This document shows positions 63,587 through 64,000 of a stretch of DNA of 64,000 bases, piece by piece. Position 1 is the first letter of the stretch. Every line of letters begins with the position of its first letter. A model generated the notes under the pieces. The model searched no databases and was not told the DNA's origin. It was given only the letters and a program-made list of their open reading frames with translations. A program made the position numbers and the translations under genes. Source of the DNA: Sphingobacterium arenae (GTDB lineage: Bacteria; Bacteroidota; Bacteroidia; Sphingobacteriales; Sphingobacteriaceae). Location of the stretch: assembly GCF_014692505.1 (NCBI RefSeq), contig NZ_JACNYK010000001.1, positions 248,001 through 312,000 on the forward strand, read 5' to 3'.

Positions 63587-64000
63587 ATGGGAGCAGAAAA
63601 TTCAGAAAATGATACTTTTTTTGAAAGTGTCCAGCGCAACTTTGATAAAGCAGCGAAGTTGACGCGCTTTGATCACGGAATTTTAGAACAGATTAAGGCT
63701 TGTAACTCTATCCTTCGGGTGCGTTTTCCGGTAAAAATCGGAAATGACATTGAGGTTATCGAAGCATATAGAGTTCAGCATTCACATCACAAGTTACCTT
63801 GTAAAGGAGGTATTCGCTTTAGCTTGGAGGTTAATCAGGAAGAGGTAATGGCTCTAGCCTCTTTAATGACTTACAAGTGCGCTATTGTAAACGTTCCCTT
63901 TGGGGGCGCTAAGGGTGGAATAAAAATTAACTCGCGTAAATACACCGATTTTGAATTGGAAAATATTACACGTCGCTATACATCGGAGTTAGTCAAAAAG
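63587..64000 (+). CDS. Glu/Leu/Phe/Val dehydrogenase (glutamate dehydrogenase), 3' end cut by window edge
   Basis: The first 138 residues of an amino-acid dehydrogenase, most probably NAD(P)-dependent glutamate dehydrogenase. The segment HHKLPCKGGIRFS and the block YKCAIVNVPFGGAKGGIKI, which contains the catalytic lysine of the family, are present. The start MGAENSENDTFFESVQRNFDKAA fits the family. The frame is open to the last base of the window. Confidence 0.88.
   Translation, partial: MGAENSENDTFFESVQRNFDKAAKLTRFDHGILEQIKACNSILRVRFPVKIGNDIEVIEAYRVQHSHHKLPCKGGIRFSLEVNQEEVMALASLMTYKCAIVNVPFGGAKGGIKINSRKYTDFELENITRRYTSELVKK

Noticed and set aside
1..64000. Search for tRNA, rRNA, CRISPR arrays, transposases, integrases and attachment sites
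   Set aside because: No candidate with the required structure was recognised; the PULs show no flanking repeats or integrase.

Overview
The window looks like a chromosomal segment of a polysaccharide-degrading member of the Bacteroidota, most likely of the Sphingobacteriaceae/Pedobacter type. The evidence is: two SusC/SusD pairs; a one-protein hybrid two-component regulator; many lipoproteins with a Cys lipobox; almost no Shine-Dalgarno sequences; several promoter-like TAnnTTTG boxes; a futalosine-pathway mqnD; and a SecA of about 1100 residues with a C-terminal metal-binding tail. Species assignment is inference.

Region 1 (1-25552, all + strand) is a polysaccharide utilisation locus (PUL 1) for a sialylated, sulfated, acetylated glycan. 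It encodes a sialidase cut by the left edge, a GH27 alpha-galactosidase, two sulfatases, SusC/SusD, an in-frame relic of a second GH27 gene, a sialate O-acetylesterase-type esterase, a GH106-like hydrolase, an IPT/TIG plus NAGPA phosphodiester glycosidase, a second esterase, an iduronate-2-sulfatase-like sulfatase, and a sialic-acid operon (sialidase, nanA, nanM, MFS transporter) closed by a hairpin/T-run terminator. No regulator is seen in this part. Several of its intergenic regions share a palindromic motif just downstream of a promoter-like box.

Region 2 (25665-34600) is mostly housekeeping: yicC-gmk-nadD, a cysteine-free sirtuin, gnd, surE and a small membrane protein. It also holds a catabolic operon on the - strand, kduI-DUF4861-kduD, which processes the unsaturated uronate left by polysaccharide lyases.

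Region 3 (34591-54539) is a second, divergent locus (PUL 2). Its - strand arm is an S1_7-type sulfatase, a GH88 unsaturated glucuronyl hydrolase, an esterase and the hybrid two-component sensor/AraC regulator. Its + strand arm is a surface lipoprotein, SusC, SusD, an IPT/TIG-GH43 lipoprotein, a heparinase II/III-type lyase and a broken GH78-like rhamnosidase. The logic is: lyase makes unsaturated oligosaccharides, GH88 releases the unsaturated uronate, and kduI/kduD carry it on. The 335-bp divergent region has a striking near-symmetric arrangement of four GGGGGTAAA-type half sites at 22-bp spacing, a good candidate operator for the AraC domain.

Region 4 (54578-64000) is housekeeping: mqnD, secA, a SPOR-domain protein, an M20 amidohydrolase, a TPK-like protein, a GNAT acetyltransferase, an M28 peptidase, a rhodanese and the start of a glutamate dehydrogenase. 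No tRNA, rRNA, CRISPR array or insertion sequence was recognised anywhere in the window.
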